39,458 bases of DNA from positions 1 to 39,458 of the forward strand of contig JAJYUU010000028.1 of the NCBI GenBank assembly GCA_021792405.1, read 5' to 3'. This stretch comes from Actinomycetes bacterium (lineage in GTDB: Bacteria; Actinomycetota; Actinomycetes; Streptosporangiales; Streptosporangiaceae). The translations under genes were made by a program, and so were the position numbers. A model generated the notes under the pieces. The model did no database searches and was not told where the DNA came from. It worked only from the letters and a program-made list of their open reading frames with translations. This document shows positions 24,757 through 32,754 of this stretch, piece after piece. Positions within the stretch are counted from its first letter, which is position 1, and each line of letters opens with the position of its first letter.

Positions 24757-26538
24757 ACCATGATCAGCCATTCCGACGACGGGTTTGCCCAGGCCGGGGC
24801 TACGCTCGCCGCTCCGGGACGGTCGGTCAGCACCCGGCCAGGCCAAGGTGGTCGGCTGCGGTCACCGGCCGTGCAGGGACTGCTCGCCTTGACGATCTAC
24901 CTGCTGGTCTGGCTATCGACGTCGGCCCGAACGCAGGTTCTCCAGCTCAGCTGGGCAGATCTCGACCAGAAGAGCATGGACCCGAACTTCTATGTCTGGG
25001 GCCTGCGCTGGTGGCCGTACGCGATCGCGCACGGCCTGAATCCCCTGTATGCCCATGTGATCGGCGCGCCGGCCGGTTATTCGCTGGCCTGGGTGACCAC
25101 CGCCCCGCCGGTCGCGGTGCTGGCCATCCCGCTGACCCTGATTGCCGGGCCGGTCGTCGCGTTCAACCTGCTGAGCGCGGTGGCGCTGCCGTTGTCGGCA
25201 TGGGCGGCGTTCGTGCTGTGCCGGCGGCTGACCGGCCAGTTCTGGGCATCGCTAGCCGGCGGCGCGGTCTTCGGCTTCTCCGCCTACGAGGTCAACCATG
25301 CCGCCGCGGGTCAGCTCAACCTGACCTACAGCCTGCTCCTGCCACTGCTCGGTTACCTGGTGGTGGCGTGGTGGCAGCAGCGCATCCGCGCCCGCACGTT
25401 CGTGATACTCGCCGCCATCGCGATGGCAGTCCAGTTCTACCTGTTTCTCGAGACGTTCGCCGACCTGACGGCGCTCCTGATCGTCGGGCTCCTGATCGGG
25501 TTCGCGTTCGCCGGGCAGCCGGCTCGCCAGGTTGTCGTGCGGCTTGCGAAGCTTCTCGGCGCGGCCTACGGGCTCGCGATCGTCATTGCGCTGCCGTACC
25601 TGGCCTACGCGCTCGCCAGTAAGACGCCGAAACTGAGCGCGATCACGGGCCTGGACCTGGCTAGCCTCGTGCTGCCACGGCCCCAGCGGACCTTCGGCAT
25701 CCACTGGCTGGCGCATGCGGCAAGCCTGCAAATCCGCACCTCCGAGGCGGGCTACGTCGGCATTCCGCTGCTGGTGCTGGCTGTCCTGCTCGCCGTCACC
25801 GGCTGGCACAGCAGGCTGATCCGGTTCCTGACCTGCGCGCTGGCCTTCATCATCGTGGCCGCGCTCGGCCCGGTGCTGTATGTCGCGGGAAGCGCGGTAG
25901 CCAGGCTGCCCTGGGCCAGCCTGTGGCACCTGCCCATCGTGCGCAACGCCTACCCGTCCCGGCTCATGGTGTTCGCCTATCTTGTGCTGGCGGTGGCGAC
26001 CGCGTTCTGGCTGGCCGGCCCGGCGAAGCAAGTGCCATGGGCGCGCTGGGCGCTGGGCGTGCTCGTGCTGGCATCCGTGGCCCTCGACACGCCGACTCTC
26101 AGCGTCGGTTCGCACACCAATGTGCCCGCTTTCATCAGCTCAGGGGCGTATCGCCGGAGCCTTTCGCCGGGCGAGATCGTTGTCGTGGTCTCCGAGGTCG
26201 GCAACGCCGGGATGCTCTGGCAAGCCCAGTCGGGCTTCTACCTGCGGCTTGCCGGCGGTTTCATCAACCAGGCGATCACGCGCCACTCCGATCTGCCGCC
26301 CGCGGTTCAGCAGCTCGTCAGCGCGACGCCGGCCCATATAGCGGCGTTCGAGAAGTTCGTCAGGGCCGACCATATCGGCGCGATCCTGCTCGATGCCAGG
26401 CACGAGCCGTCGTGGGTGAAGATCTTCAGCAAAGTCGGCTTCACCGGCTACCGGGTCGGTAACGTGATCGTGTACCCGACAAAGGGCTGCCAGAACTGCA
26501 TCGCCCTGACCGGCCTGCGCCCGCTGCAGCCGCGCTGA
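24754..26538 (+). CDS. GT-C-like polytopic membrane protein, copy 3
   Basis: This is a 594-residue protein from ATG 24754. The in-frame ATG at 24724 lies in the GT2 relic and was rejected. It shares with the other copies DQKSMDPNFYVWGLRWWPYA, NLLSAVALPLSAWAAFVLCR, the FAYLVLAVATAFWLAGPAK helix and VVVSEVGNAGMLWQAQSGFY, and ends with a GCQNC Cx2C. Copies 2 and 3 share longer identical stretches with each other than with copy 1, so the second duplication was probably between them. All three copies look intact, which argues for kept function, perhaps with different acceptor or sugar choice. Confidence 0.85.
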   Translation: MTMISHSDDGFAQAGATLAAPGRSVSTRPGQGGRLRSPAVQGLLALTIYLLVWLSTSARTQVLQLSWADLDQKSMDPNFYVWGLRWWPYAIAHGLNPLYAHVIGAPAGYSLAWVTTAPPVAVLAIPLTLIAGPVVAFNLLSAVALPLSAWAAFVLCRRLTGQFWASLAGGAVFGFSAYEVNHAAAGQLNLTYSLLLPLLGYLVVAWWQQRIRARTFVILAAIAMAVQFYLFLETFADLTALLIVGLLIGFAFAGQPARQVVVRLAKLLGAAYGLAIVIALPYLAYALASKTPKLSAITGLDLASLVLPRPQRTFGIHWLAHAASLQIRTSEAGYVGIPLLVLAVLLAVTGWHSRLIRFLTCALAFIIVAALGPVLYVAGSAVARLPWASLWHLPIVRNAYPSRLMVFAYLVLAVATAFWLAGPAKQVPWARWALGVLVLASVALDTPTLSVGSHTNVPAFISSGAYRRSLSPGEIVVVVSEVGNAGMLWQAQSGFYLRLAGGFINQAITRHSDLPPAVQQLVSATPAHIAAFEKFVRADHIGAILLDARHEPSWVKIFSKVGFTGYRVGNVIVYPTKGCQNCIALTGLRPLQPR

Positions 26539-26582
26539 CGGGTGCGCCGGCAGCCGGCCGCCGGCCGGAACAGGCCGGCGTC

Positions 26583-27278
26583 TCAGGCACCCGCGGCTCC
26601 TCTGACCAGCACCGCTGCCAGGCACCCGGCCAGCAGGAACGGCCCGAAGGGCAGGCTGCCGGTGCGCAGCGACGCACGGCCGACCGCCAGCATGCCGAGG
26701 CCGTAGCACGCCGCCAGGAGGAACGCGGCGAACGCCGAGGTCAGCAAGACCCCCCAGCCGAACCACGCGGTCAGCGCGCCAGTGCTGAGGCTGAGCTTGG
26801 CATCGCCGAGACCGGACGATCCCGGCTTCGCCACAGCGGCGATCGCGAAGAACAGGGCTGCCGCTCCGGCACCCGCTGCCGCCCTGCCGATGTCCTGCCA
26901 CTGGCCGCCGACGGCGGCATCGGCGATCAGTAAGGCCGCGATCCCGGCGAAACAGCCGCCGGTCAGCGGATCCGGCAGCCTCCGCACCCGTAGGTCGATG
27001 ATCGCGAGCGGCACGCCGCAGGTCACCAGCCAGCCGCAGGCGATCGCAGGCAGTTCCTGGTGCAGCCGGAGCGTCACCAGCAGGACCAGCGTTCCGGTGA
27101 GCAGCGCGGTGAGGACCGGAGCGCGGCGCCCGGCCGGACGTGCCACGGATGCGCGGCCTGCTGCGGTTGCCGGCGCCTGTGGTTCACTGGCGGCCGGGAA
27201 CCGGCCGGCAACGCGATGAGCATGCCATCCGCAGCCCGCCGCTACCGCAGCTGCAGTCACACTGAAAACCAGGCTCAT
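26583..27278 (-). CDS. Prepilin peptidase (A24 family), short form
   Basis: This is a 231-residue protein from ATG 27278 (upstream GGGGGCGAG). The open frame goes on upstream without features. Several membrane helices are present. The two catalytic aspartates are in IDLRVRRLPDPLTG and GLGDAKLS (the GxGD motif). These enzymes cleave the leader of type IV pilin-like proteins at the membrane. The N-terminal methylase domain with its Cys motifs is absent, as in many actinobacterial TadV-type peptidases. No tad or pil genes are in the window, so the substrates are elsewhere. Confidence 0.85.
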   Translation of the reverse strand: MSLVFSVTAAAVAAGCGWHAHRVAGRFPAASEPQAPATAAGRASVARPAGRRAPVLTALLTGTLVLLVTLRLHQELPAIACGWLVTCGVPLAIIDLRVRRLPDPLTGGCFAGIAALLIADAAVGGQWQDIGRAAAGAGAAALFFAIAAVAKPGSSGLGDAKLSLSTGALTAWFGWGVLLTSAFAAFLLAACYGLGMLAVGRASLRTGSLPFGPFLLAGCLAAVLVRGAAGA

Positions 27279-27461
27279 CTCGCCCCCGGCGTCTGCGCCG
27301 AACCTCACCAACGATCCCGACATGCCACGTTTCGCCCCGAAGGTATCGCGAATCGTCCGGCTCCCGGACGGGATCGGCCGTGACCGGATGCCATCGCGTG
27401 CCGGGGCGTGCTGCGCATAACCAGCCGGCCGGAAGGACGTCTGAGCCTCGCGTGCCGAGCA

Positions 27462-27478
27462 CTGACTGGAGGAGTCAG
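27462..27478 (+). promoter_or_regulatory. Hairpin with the Shine-Dalgarno in its loop
   Basis: CTGACT (27462-27467) pairs with AGTCAG (27473-27478). The 5-nt loop is exactly GGAGG, the Shine-Dalgarno of the MmcQ gene, 8 nt before its ATG. Confidence 0.5.
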
Positions 27479-27480
27479 CC

Positions 27481-27837
27481 ATGACCTGGGAAGACGTGCT
27501 TGCCTACTGCCTGGCCAAGCCAGGCGCATGGCAGGACGAGCCATGGGACGGCGACGTCGTGGCGAAGGTCGGCGGGAAGATCTTCGCCTTCCTCGGCTCC
27601 GGCGCGGGCGCGGCAGCGGGCATCGGGCTCAAGTGCGGCCCGACACGCGAGGTGGCCGACGAGTGGCTGGCCCGCTATCCGGCGGACGCCTCGGTGATGC
27701 CCTACATCGGCAGGTCGGGCTGGAACACGCTGCGCGTCGCCGGTGCCATCCCGCCAGACGAGCTCACTGACGCGATCGACGCGTCCTACGATGCCGTGGT
27801 CGCCCGGCTGCCGAAGAAGGACAGGCCGCCGGCCTAG
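27481..27837 (+). CDS. MmcQ/YjbR family protein
   Basis: This is a 118-residue protein from ATG 27481 behind GGAGG. It has the small YjbR fold order: TWEDVLAYCLAKPGAW, DVVAKVGGKIFAFLG, IGLKCGPTREVADEWLARYP, GWNTLRVAGAIPPDELTDAI and SYDAVVARLPKK. The family is compact and predicted to bind DNA; the physiological role is unknown. It is encoded alone, divergent from the prepilin peptidase. Confidence 0.9.
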   Translation: MTWEDVLAYCLAKPGAWQDEPWDGDVVAKVGGKIFAFLGSGAGAAAGIGLKCGPTREVADEWLARYPADASVMPYIGRSGWNTLRVAGAIPPDELTDAIDASYDAVVARLPKKDRPPA

Positions 27838-27907
27838 GCCGGGCAGCCGTCAGCCCGCGGTGGCCATCCGGGCCGGAGCGCGAGCGCCCTGACCGCGCAG
27901 CCGGCGA

Positions 27908-29011
27908 CTAGCCCAGGCTGGTCAGCCTGGCGACCGTGGCGTCGAGCTCGGCAGCGAGCGCGGCCATGACGGCGGCGACCGGCTGCACCTCGTTCATCCG
28001 GCCCACGATCTGGCCCACGGGCATCGGGATGACGTCCGGATTGCCCGCTCGCATCAGCCGCTGATGGGCCTCCGCGACCAGCAGGTTCTGCAGCGGCATC
28101 GGCAACGGCTCCGGTGCGCCGGGCTGCACCCAGGCGTCGGTCCAGCTGTTCTTCAGCAGCCGGGCCGGCTTCCCGCTGTAGATCCGGGACCGGACCGTGT
28201 CCGATGACGTAGCGGCCAGCAGCGCCGTGCGCAGGCCGGGCAGCGGCGACAGCTCGGCGTATTCGGTGGTGATCAGCCAGGCTGAGCCCATCCAGACGCC
28301 TGCCGCGCCGAGTGCCAGGGCCGCGGCGATCTGGCGGCCGCTGCCGATGCCGCCCGCGGCCAGCACCGGAACGTCCGGCCCGACCGCGTCGATGACCTCG
28401 GGAACCAGCACCATGCTGGCGATCTCACCGGTATGGCCGCCAGCTTCGTAGCCCTGGGCGACCACGATGTCGACCCCGGCGGCAACATGCGACTGCGCGT
28501 GCGCTGCCTTTCCGGCCAGCGCCGCGACTAGCATGCCCCGGTCGTGCGCGGCCTCGATGATGTCGGCTGGCGGCGATCCCAGCGCGTTCGCGATCAGCCG
28601 GGCAGGGTGCGCCAGGGCTACCTCGACTTGCGCCCTGGCAACCGAGTGCAGCCAGCCGAGTACGCCGTCGCTAGCGATCCCGTCCTCCGGCAATGGCGGG
28701 ACGCCAAGCCTGGCCAGGGTCTGATCGACGAACTCGCGATGCCCGGCGGGGATCAGCTTGTTCAGGTCGATCGCCGCTCCCTCGGCCGGGATCTTGGCCG
28801 GCATAACTACGTCGATGCCGTACGGGCGCCCGTCGGTGTGGGCGTCCATCCAGTCCAGGACCTTGTCCAGCTCGGCCGCGTCGTTGAACCTGACGCAGCC
28901 GAGCACGCCAAGCCCGCCCGCCCGGCTGATCGCCGCCGCGACGTGCTCGGACGGGGTGAAGCCTGCGATCGGGTGCTCGATGCCCAACTGGTCGCACAGT
29001 GGCGTGCGCAT
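27908..29011 (-). CDS. Nitronate monooxygenase / IpdC-like flavin enzyme
   Basis: This is a 367-residue protein from ATG 29011 behind GAGGAGG, with 10 nt between the ligase stop and its start, so it is second in an operon with the FadD19-like gene. It is a TIM-barrel FMN enzyme of the 2-nitropropane dioxygenase family: SRAGGLGVLGCVRF, VAGVDIVVAQGYEAGGHTGE-like motif, PVLAAGGIGSGRQIAAALALG. Mycobacterial IpdC (Rv3553) of the steroid ring pathway belongs to this family and has a similar opening (ELCDLIGIEYP there, PLCDQLGIEHP here). The IpdC role is plausible given its KstR-linked operon but not proven. A plain nitronate monooxygenase is the alternative. Confidence 0.85.
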   Translation of the reverse strand: MRTPLCDQLGIEHPIAGFTPSEHVAAAISRAGGLGVLGCVRFNDAAELDKVLDWMDAHTDGRPYGIDVVMPAKIPAEGAAIDLNKLIPAGHREFVDQTLARLGVPPLPEDGIASDGVLGWLHSVARAQVEVALAHPARLIANALGSPPADIIEAAHDRGMLVAALAGKAAHAQSHVAAGVDIVVAQGYEAGGHTGEIASMVLVPEVIDAVGPDVPVLAAGGIGSGRQIAAALALGAAGVWMGSAWLITTEYAELSPLPGLRTALLAATSSDTVRSRIYSGKPARLLKNSWTDAWVQPGAPEPLPMPLQNLLVAEAHQRLMRAGNPDVIPMPVGQIVGRMNEVQPVAAVMAALAAELDATVARLTSLG

Positions 29012-29021
29012 CTCGGCCTCC

Positions 29022-30686
29022 TCAGTCCAGCCCGTGCTGGCCGTCTGCGGCGGGCTGGCCCTCTACGGCGTGCTGCGAGCCCTGCCCGGCGGTCGCTAGC
29101 TGCTCCTGCGCGTAGCGGTGCGCCCAGCGGTAATCGGCCTTGCCGGCTGGCGTGCGGCCGATCTTCTCGACCAGCCAGACCGACCTGGGCACCTTGTAGC
29201 CGGCGAGCTGAGTTCGCAGGTGCGCGTCCATCGCGGTGAGGTCGAGGTGATGACCGTCCCGCGGCTGGACCAGCGCCGCTACCCGCTGCCCCAGCCGCTC
29301 GTCCGGCACGCCGATCACCACCGCGTCGAAGACGCTGGCAAATGACTTGAGCGCGGCCTCGACCTCCTCGGGATAGACCTTCTCGCCGCCGGTGTTGACG
29401 CAGGTGTTGCCCCGGCCGAGCAGGGTGATCGAGCCGTCCTCTTCCACCCTGGCGAAGTCGCCCGGCACGGCATAGCGCACCCCGTCGACCTCCGCGAACA
29501 GCGCTGCGGTCTTGACCGGGTCCTTGTAGTACCCAAGCGGGATGTGACCGCCGCGGGCAATCCTGCCGATCTCGCCCGGCCCGACGCGCTGGTTGTGCTC
29601 GTCGATCACGATCGTCGACGGGCCGGCTGTCACCGTGGGGCCCGCGGCCTTCTGGTTGCCCGCCGACACGTAGCCGAGTCCGGTAAAGCCGGTCTCGGAA
29701 GCTCCGATCGCATCGGTGATGACGACGCCCGGCATCAGCTTGAGGTATTCGTCCTTGACGCTGGCCGAGAAGATCGCGCCGTTGCTGGAGACCGCGACGA
29801 GCGTGGCGGCGTCGTAGTCCGCCTGCTGGTATGCCTCGATCAGCGGCCTGGCCATGGCGTCACCGACGATCACGATCACGTTGACCTTGTGCCGCTCGAC
29901 GGCCCTCCAGACTTCATCGGGGTCGAACTGCGGCACCAGTACCACGGTGTCGCCGGAGAACAGAGCGGGCAGCGTGCTCCACTGCGCGCTGCCGTGGATC
30001 AGCGGCGCGGTGGCCAGCCGTACCAGGCCGGCTTGCCCGGCTGTGCCGCGGCGGATCTGCGCCCACTCGTCCGGCAGCCGCTCGCCGGTGGTGAAGTCGA
30101 TGCCGCCGCCGAGGGTGCGCCATACGTCCTCGTGCCGCCAGAGCACGCCCTTGGGGTAGCCGGTGGTGCCGCCGGTGTAGAGCAAGTAGATGTCGTCGGC
30201 GCTGCGCTCGGCGAAGTCTCGCGCGGCCGACTCGCCGGCGATCCCGGTCGCGAGGTCGCGCACGCCCGCGGGCAGCCCGGTGCCGCTGCCGTCCTCGATG
30301 GCCAGGAGCGCCGTCAGGTCCGGGAAATCGGGCAGCAGCGCGGCGACCTTGTCGCCGTACTGCCGGTCGAACACCAGTCCCTTGAGCTCGGCCTCGCTGA
30401 ACAAGTAGCGCAGTTCGGCATCGACGTACCGGTAGTTGACGTTGACCGGGATCGCCCGCAGCTTGTAGCAGGCCAGGAAGGTCTCGATCAGCTCGATCGA
30501 GTTCCGGCCGTAGGCGCCGACGTGGTCACCCTGCCGCACCCCTGCTGCAGCCAGGAAGTGCGCAAGCTGGTTGCTGCGCGCCTCGAGGTCGCGGTAGGTG
30601 ATCTCGGCATCGCCGCAGGCGATGGCCAGGCGCTCGGGCACCGCGTCGGCTGCATGCTCAAAGAGGTCAGCGATGTTCAGCGCCAT
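29022..30686 (-). CDS. fadD19: FadD19-like steroid side-chain acyl-CoA ligase
   Basis: This is a 554-residue protein from ATG 30686. It is an ANL superfamily enzyme: ATP-binding [20 protein letters not shown], core [12 protein letters not shown], hinge and C-domain [14 protein letters not shown], and catalytic lysine in [11 protein letters not shown]. The sequence follows M. tuberculosis FadD19 closely (for example ALNIADL at the start and [16 protein letters not shown] and GYKVPRS later). FadD19 activates C24/C26 sterol side chains as CoA esters and is needed for C-24-branched sterols in Rhodococcus. The divergent echA19-like neighbour matches the mycobacterial arrangement. A TAGTTT -10 lies 6 nt before the ATG (30693-30698, minus strand), so the mRNA is probably leaderless. 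A KstR-type site overlaps it. The last 25 residues are a Gln/Gly-rich tail. Confidence 0.92.
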   Translation of the reverse strand: MALNIADLFEHAADAVPERLAIACGDAEITYRDLEARSNQLAHFLAAAGVRQGDHVGAYGRNSIELIETFLACYKLRAIPVNVNYRYVDAELRYLFSEAELKGLVFDRQYGDKVAALLPDFPDLTALLAIEDGSGTGLPAGVRDLATGIAGESAARDFAERSADDIYLLYTGGTTGYPKGVLWRHEDVWRTLGGGIDFTTGERLPDEWAQIRRGTAGQAGLVRLATAPLIHGSAQWSTLPALFSGDTVVLVPQFDPDEVWRAVERHKVNVIVIVGDAMARPLIEAYQQADYDAATLVAVSSNGAIFSASVKDEYLKLMPGVVITDAIGASETGFTGLGYVSAGNQKAAGPTVTAGPSTIVIDEHNQRVGPGEIGRIARGGHIPLGYYKDPVKTAALFAEVDGVRYAVPGDFARVEEDGSITLLGRGNTCVNTGGEKVYPEEVEAALKSFASVFDAVVIGVPDERLGQRVAALVQPRDGHHLDLTAMDAHLRTQLAGYKVPRSVWLVEKIGRTPAGKADYRWAHRYAQEQLATAGQGSQHAVEGQPAADGQHGLD

Positions 30687-30696
30687 GGGAAGAAAC

Positions 30697-30710
30697 TAGA
30701 ACGTGTTATC
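30697..30710. promoter_or_regulatory. KstR-type operator between fadD19 and echA19
   Basis: TAGAACGTGTTATC fits TnnAACnnGTTnnA except for the last base. It overlaps the fadD19 -10 box on the minus strand (30693-30698). KstR is a TetR-family repressor of sterol catabolism released by steroid-CoA intermediates. Its gene is not in the window. Confidence 0.75.
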
Positions 30711-30769
30711 GTTCGGGGCAACCAGCCGCCCGGAATTTTGTCCGCCGCCGCGGAACGGAGGCCCTCGCG

Positions 30770-31639
30770 ATGACGCCGACCCCTGCCGATCGGCCTGCCG
30801 CCGGAGGTTCCGCCGATCAGCCCGGCGGTTCCGCTGATCAGCCCGGCGGTAGCGATCAACCGCACGCGCTTGTCGAACTCCGGGGCCATGTGCTGATCGT
30901 GACCATGAACCGGCCGCACGCCCGGAACGCGCTGAGCGGCCCGATGATGGCAATCATGAAAGCGGCCTGGGATCGAGTCGACACCGACCCGCAGGTCCGG
31001 GCCTGCATCCTGACCGGGGCAGGCGGGGCATTCTGCGCCGGCGCGGATCTCAAGGCGATGACTGCCGCGCATCCCGGTGACTCGCTGCGCGCCGGGGAGT
31101 TCGACCCGTCGGTCATCGAGCCGCTGCTCAAGGGCCGACGGCTGACCAAGCCGCTGATCGCGGCGGTCGAGGGCCCGGCCATCGCCGGCGGCACCGAGAT
31201 CCTGCAGGCCACCGACATCCGGGTGGCCGGCGCCGGCGCACGGTTCGGGATCTCCGAAGCCCGCTGGGGACTGTTCCCGCTCGGCGGGTCCGCCGTCCGG
31301 CTGGTCCGCCAGATCCCCTACACGGTCGCTGCCGACCTGCTGCTGACCGGCCGGCACATCAGCGCCGAGGAGGCGCTGCGGATCGGCCTGATCGGTTACG
31401 TCGTGGCGGACGGGCAAGCGCTGGCTAAGGCACTGGAGATCGCCGAACTGATCGCCGCCAACGGCCCGGTAGCCGTGCAGGCGATCCTTGCCGCGATCAG
31501 GGCCACCGAGGGCATGGCCGAGCACGATGCGTTCGCGGTCGAGGCCAGGATCGGCATGGCCGTTTTCGGCAGCGAGGACGCCAGGGAGGGGCCGCGGGCC
31601 TTTGCCGAGAAACGCACACCGGATTTTCAGGGCCGCTGA
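30770..31639 (+). CDS. echA19: EchA19-like enoyl-CoA hydratase of sterol side-chain beta-oxidation
   Basis: This is a 289-residue protein from ATG 30770 behind GGAGG (30757-30761). It is a crotonase-fold protein: [14 protein letters not shown], oxyanion segment [38 protein letters not shown], and [20 protein letters not shown]. The order and wording match mycobacterial EchA19, which hydrates steroid side-chain enoyl-CoA. The first 35 residues are a repetitive Gly/Ser/Asp/Gln/Pro tail (GGSADQP repeats) not found in EchA19. It is divergent from fadD19, with the same KstR-type site between. Confidence 0.92.
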   Translation: MTPTPADRPAAGGSADQPGGSADQPGGSDQPHALVELRGHVLIVTMNRPHARNALSGPMMAIMKAAWDRVDTDPQVRACILTGAGGAFCAGADLKAMTAAHPGDSLRAGEFDPSVIEPLLKGRRLTKPLIAAVEGPAIAGGTEILQATDIRVAGAGARFGISEARWGLFPLGGSAVRLVRQIPYTVAADLLLTGRHISAEEALRIGLIGYVVADGQALAKALEIAELIAANGPVAVQAILAAIRATEGMAEHDAFAVEARIGMAVFGSEDAREGPRAFAEKRTPDFQGR

Positions 31640-31693
31640 GTCGGCCCGCCTAGGCGTGAGTTACCGATAGCTGCCCTACTTGGCGCCGGCACC

Positions 31694-31707
31694 TAGAACG
31701 TGTTTCA
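31694..31707. promoter_or_regulatory. KstR-type operator before the DUF35-ltp4-ltp3 operon
   Basis: TAGAACGTGTTTCA is a full match to TnnAACnnGTTnnA. It ends 9 nt before the GTG start of the DUF35 gene, so bound repressor would cover the promoter. The start has no Shine-Dalgarno; a weak TTCACT at 31704-31709 may be its leaderless -10. Confidence 0.8.
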
Positions 31708-31716
31708 CTCTGATCC

Positions 31717-32742
31717 GTGACCGAGCCCGCCGCCGCGCCGCTGAGCGCGCCGCTGAGCGCGCCGCTCAGTGCGCCACTGGAGATCAGCTTCGACTACACC
31801 CGGTCGCTCGGCCCGGTGCTGAGCCAGTTCATGACCGGGCTGGCGGAGCGCACGATCCTCGGCTCACGCGGCGGGGACGGGCGGGTCTACGTGCCGCCGG
31901 CCGAGTACGACCCCGTGACCTTCGCCCCGCCGGCGGACCTGGTCCCGGTAGGCCCGGCGGGAACCGTGCTGACCTGGTCGTGGCAGCCGGAGCCGCGCGA
32001 GGGACAGCCGCTGCGCCACCCGTTCGCCTGGGCGCTGATCAGGCTGGACGGCGCCGATACCGCCATGCTGCACGCGGTGGACGCGGGCTGCGCCGCCCGG
32101 ATGAGCACCGGCATGCGCGTGCGGCCGCGCTGGGCCGCGGAACGCCGTGGCCACATCTGCGACATCGAGTGCTTCGAGCCCGAGGCTGACGGGCCCGTTC
32201 TTACCGGGAACGGGCAGCAAGCGGCCAGCCAGTCAGCGGGCGTTCCCGGCATGGATGGCCGGCCGGTGACCATGATGACCACCCCGGTGCGGCTGCACTA
32301 CCAGCACACCGCGTCGGCGGAGGAGAGCCGCTACCTGCGCGCGCTGCAGGCGGGCAAGCTCATCGGGCAGCGCTGCCCGGCCTGCGGCAAGGTCTACATC
32401 CCGCCGCGCGGCGCCTGCCCGGTCGACGGCGTGCCCACGGCTACTGACGTGGAATTGCCTGATACCGGCATCGTGACCACGTTCTGCGTGGTGAACGTGC
32501 CGTTCCATGGTCAGCGGATCCCGTCGCCGTACCTTGCCGCACAGGTCCTGCTGGACGGCGCGGACATCGCGTTCCAGCACCTCATCCTCGGTTGCGAGCC
32601 GGACGAGGTGCGGATGGGCATGCGCGTCCGCGCCGTCTGGAAGCCGGCCGCGGAGTGGGGGACCACGGCCGAGAACATCAGCCATTTCGAGCCGACCGGG
32701 GAGCCGGATGCGCCTTACGACTCCTACGCCCGCCACTTGTAA
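31717..32742 (+). CDS. Two-domain DUF35 OB-fold protein, partner of Ltp thiolase-like aldolases
   Basis: This is a 341-residue protein from GTG 31717. The first half (to about residue 155) is a DUF35-like OB fold without a zinc ribbon. The second half has a zinc-ribbon-like CPACGKVYIPPRGACPVDG, in which the fourth Cys is replaced by Asp, followed by an OB fold (TGIVTTFCVVNVPFHGQRIP). This layout matches mycobacterial Rv3521, next to ltp4 and ltp3. DUF35 proteins such as ChsH2 bind thiolase-like Ltp2 to form a retro-aldolase. The linker between the halves (GPVLTGNGQQAASQSAG) contains a perfect GCCCGTTC/GAACGGGC inverted repeat in the DNA. The opening residues are a triple SAPL repeat. Confidence 0.85.
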   Translation: MTEPAAAPLSAPLSAPLSAPLEISFDYTRSLGPVLSQFMTGLAERTILGSRGGDGRVYVPPAEYDPVTFAPPADLVPVGPAGTVLTWSWQPEPREGQPLRHPFAWALIRLDGADTAMLHAVDAGCAARMSTGMRVRPRWAAERRGHICDIECFEPEADGPVLTGNGQQAASQSAGVPGMDGRPVTMMTTPVRLHYQHTASAEESRYLRALQAGKLIGQRCPACGKVYIPPRGACPVDGVPTATDVELPDTGIVTTFCVVNVPFHGQRIPSPYLAAQVLLDGADIAFQHLILGCEPDEVRMGMRVRAVWKPAAEWGTTAENISHFEPTGEPDAPYDSYARHL

Positions 32743-32754
32743 GGACCGCTGGCC

